This document shows, in pieces, positions 7,202 to 7,276 of a stretch of 7,276 bases of DNA. The translations under genes were made by a program, and so were the position numbers. The notes beneath the pieces were generated by a model. That model did not search any database. It worked only from the letters and a program-made list of their open reading frames with translations, and had not been told where the DNA came from. The first letter of the stretch is position 1; the number at the start of each line of letters is the position of its first letter. Source of the DNA: Thioalkalivibrio sp. (lineage in GTDB: Bacteria > Pseudomonadota > Gammaproteobacteria > Ectothiorhodospirales > Ectothiorhodospiraceae); assembly GCA_003553165.1 (NCBI GenBank), contig PUOZ01000209.1:1-7276 (forward strand), in the 5' to 3' direction.

Positions 7202-7276
7202 GTCGCCGAGAGGGCTCGCCTCCCACAGGGCGGCTGCTTTGGCATGGGCCTCTTGTGGGAGGGCAGTCTCTGGCGG
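7201..7276 (-). repeat. Inverted third copy of the palindromic repeat, plus a diverged fourth arm
   Basis: The reverse complement of 7201-7230 is identical over 30 bases to 2256-2285 and to 2346-2375. The following spacer (7231-7249), reversed, reads GCCCATGCCAAAGCAGCCG, recognisably the same spacer (CATGCCCAAGC) found between the two copies near 2330. A diverged plus-strand arm then begins at about 7254 (TGTGGGAGG) and runs into the window end. The arrangement is therefore arm, shared spacer, opposite arm, as at 2310-2380. It lies downstream of the bacteriohemerythrin gene; the element continues beyond the window. Confidence 0.85.

Overview
The window reads as an ordinary chromosomal stretch of a GC-rich gammaproteobacterium. 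The evidence is the set of recognisable genes: a malic enzyme fused to a phosphotransacetylase-like domain (MaeB), DarP/YjgA and SrkA/YihE, the last two being typical of Gammaproteobacteria and relatives, together with short palindromic intergenic repeats of the REP type. Two different hemerythrins and a class-3 (LDH-like) malate dehydrogenase would fit an environmental, perhaps microaerophilic or sulfur-associated lineage, but that is inference and I cannot name a genus.

Layout. Five genes lie on the minus strand, read from high to low coordinates: mdh (5136-4180), a CspA-family cold shock gene (3847-3644) with a long leader and a clear intrinsic terminator, an HHE hemerythrin-domain protein (3477-3007), darP (2966-2436, 40 bases after the hemerythrin and probably cotranscribed with it), and maeB (1895 to beyond base 1, so its C-terminus is missing). 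Two genes lie on the plus strand: srkA (5406-6392), divergent from mdh, and a canonical bacteriohemerythrin (6755-7183). All seven have intact reading frames, apart from the window-edge cut in maeB. I found no tRNA, rRNA, CRISPR array, transposase or phage gene.

Non-coding regions. The 540-base gap between darP and maeB holds a GTCGGG-type palindrome and two direct copies, spaced exactly 90 bases, of a second palindromic repeat. A 30-base core of this second repeat recurs perfectly on the opposite strand at 7201-7230, with a related spacer and a diverged fourth arm running to the window end. The 362-base gap between srkA and the bacteriohemerythrin holds no gene I can support, but it does have a perfect 11-base inverted repeat with a 90-base spacer and a small direct-repeat/palindrome just before the hemerythrin.

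How the genes may work together. Mdh interconverts malate and oxaloacetate, and MaeB decarboxylates malate to pyruvate, so two malate-node enzymes sit within 5 kb, though not in one operon. SrkA, the cold shock protein, the two diiron hemerythrins and DarP have stress, oxygen/NO/iron or ribosome-assembly roles. The window gives no strong evidence of a new dedicated system. The items most worth checking are the repeat family, the hemerythrin-darP pair and the possible leaderless start of srkA.
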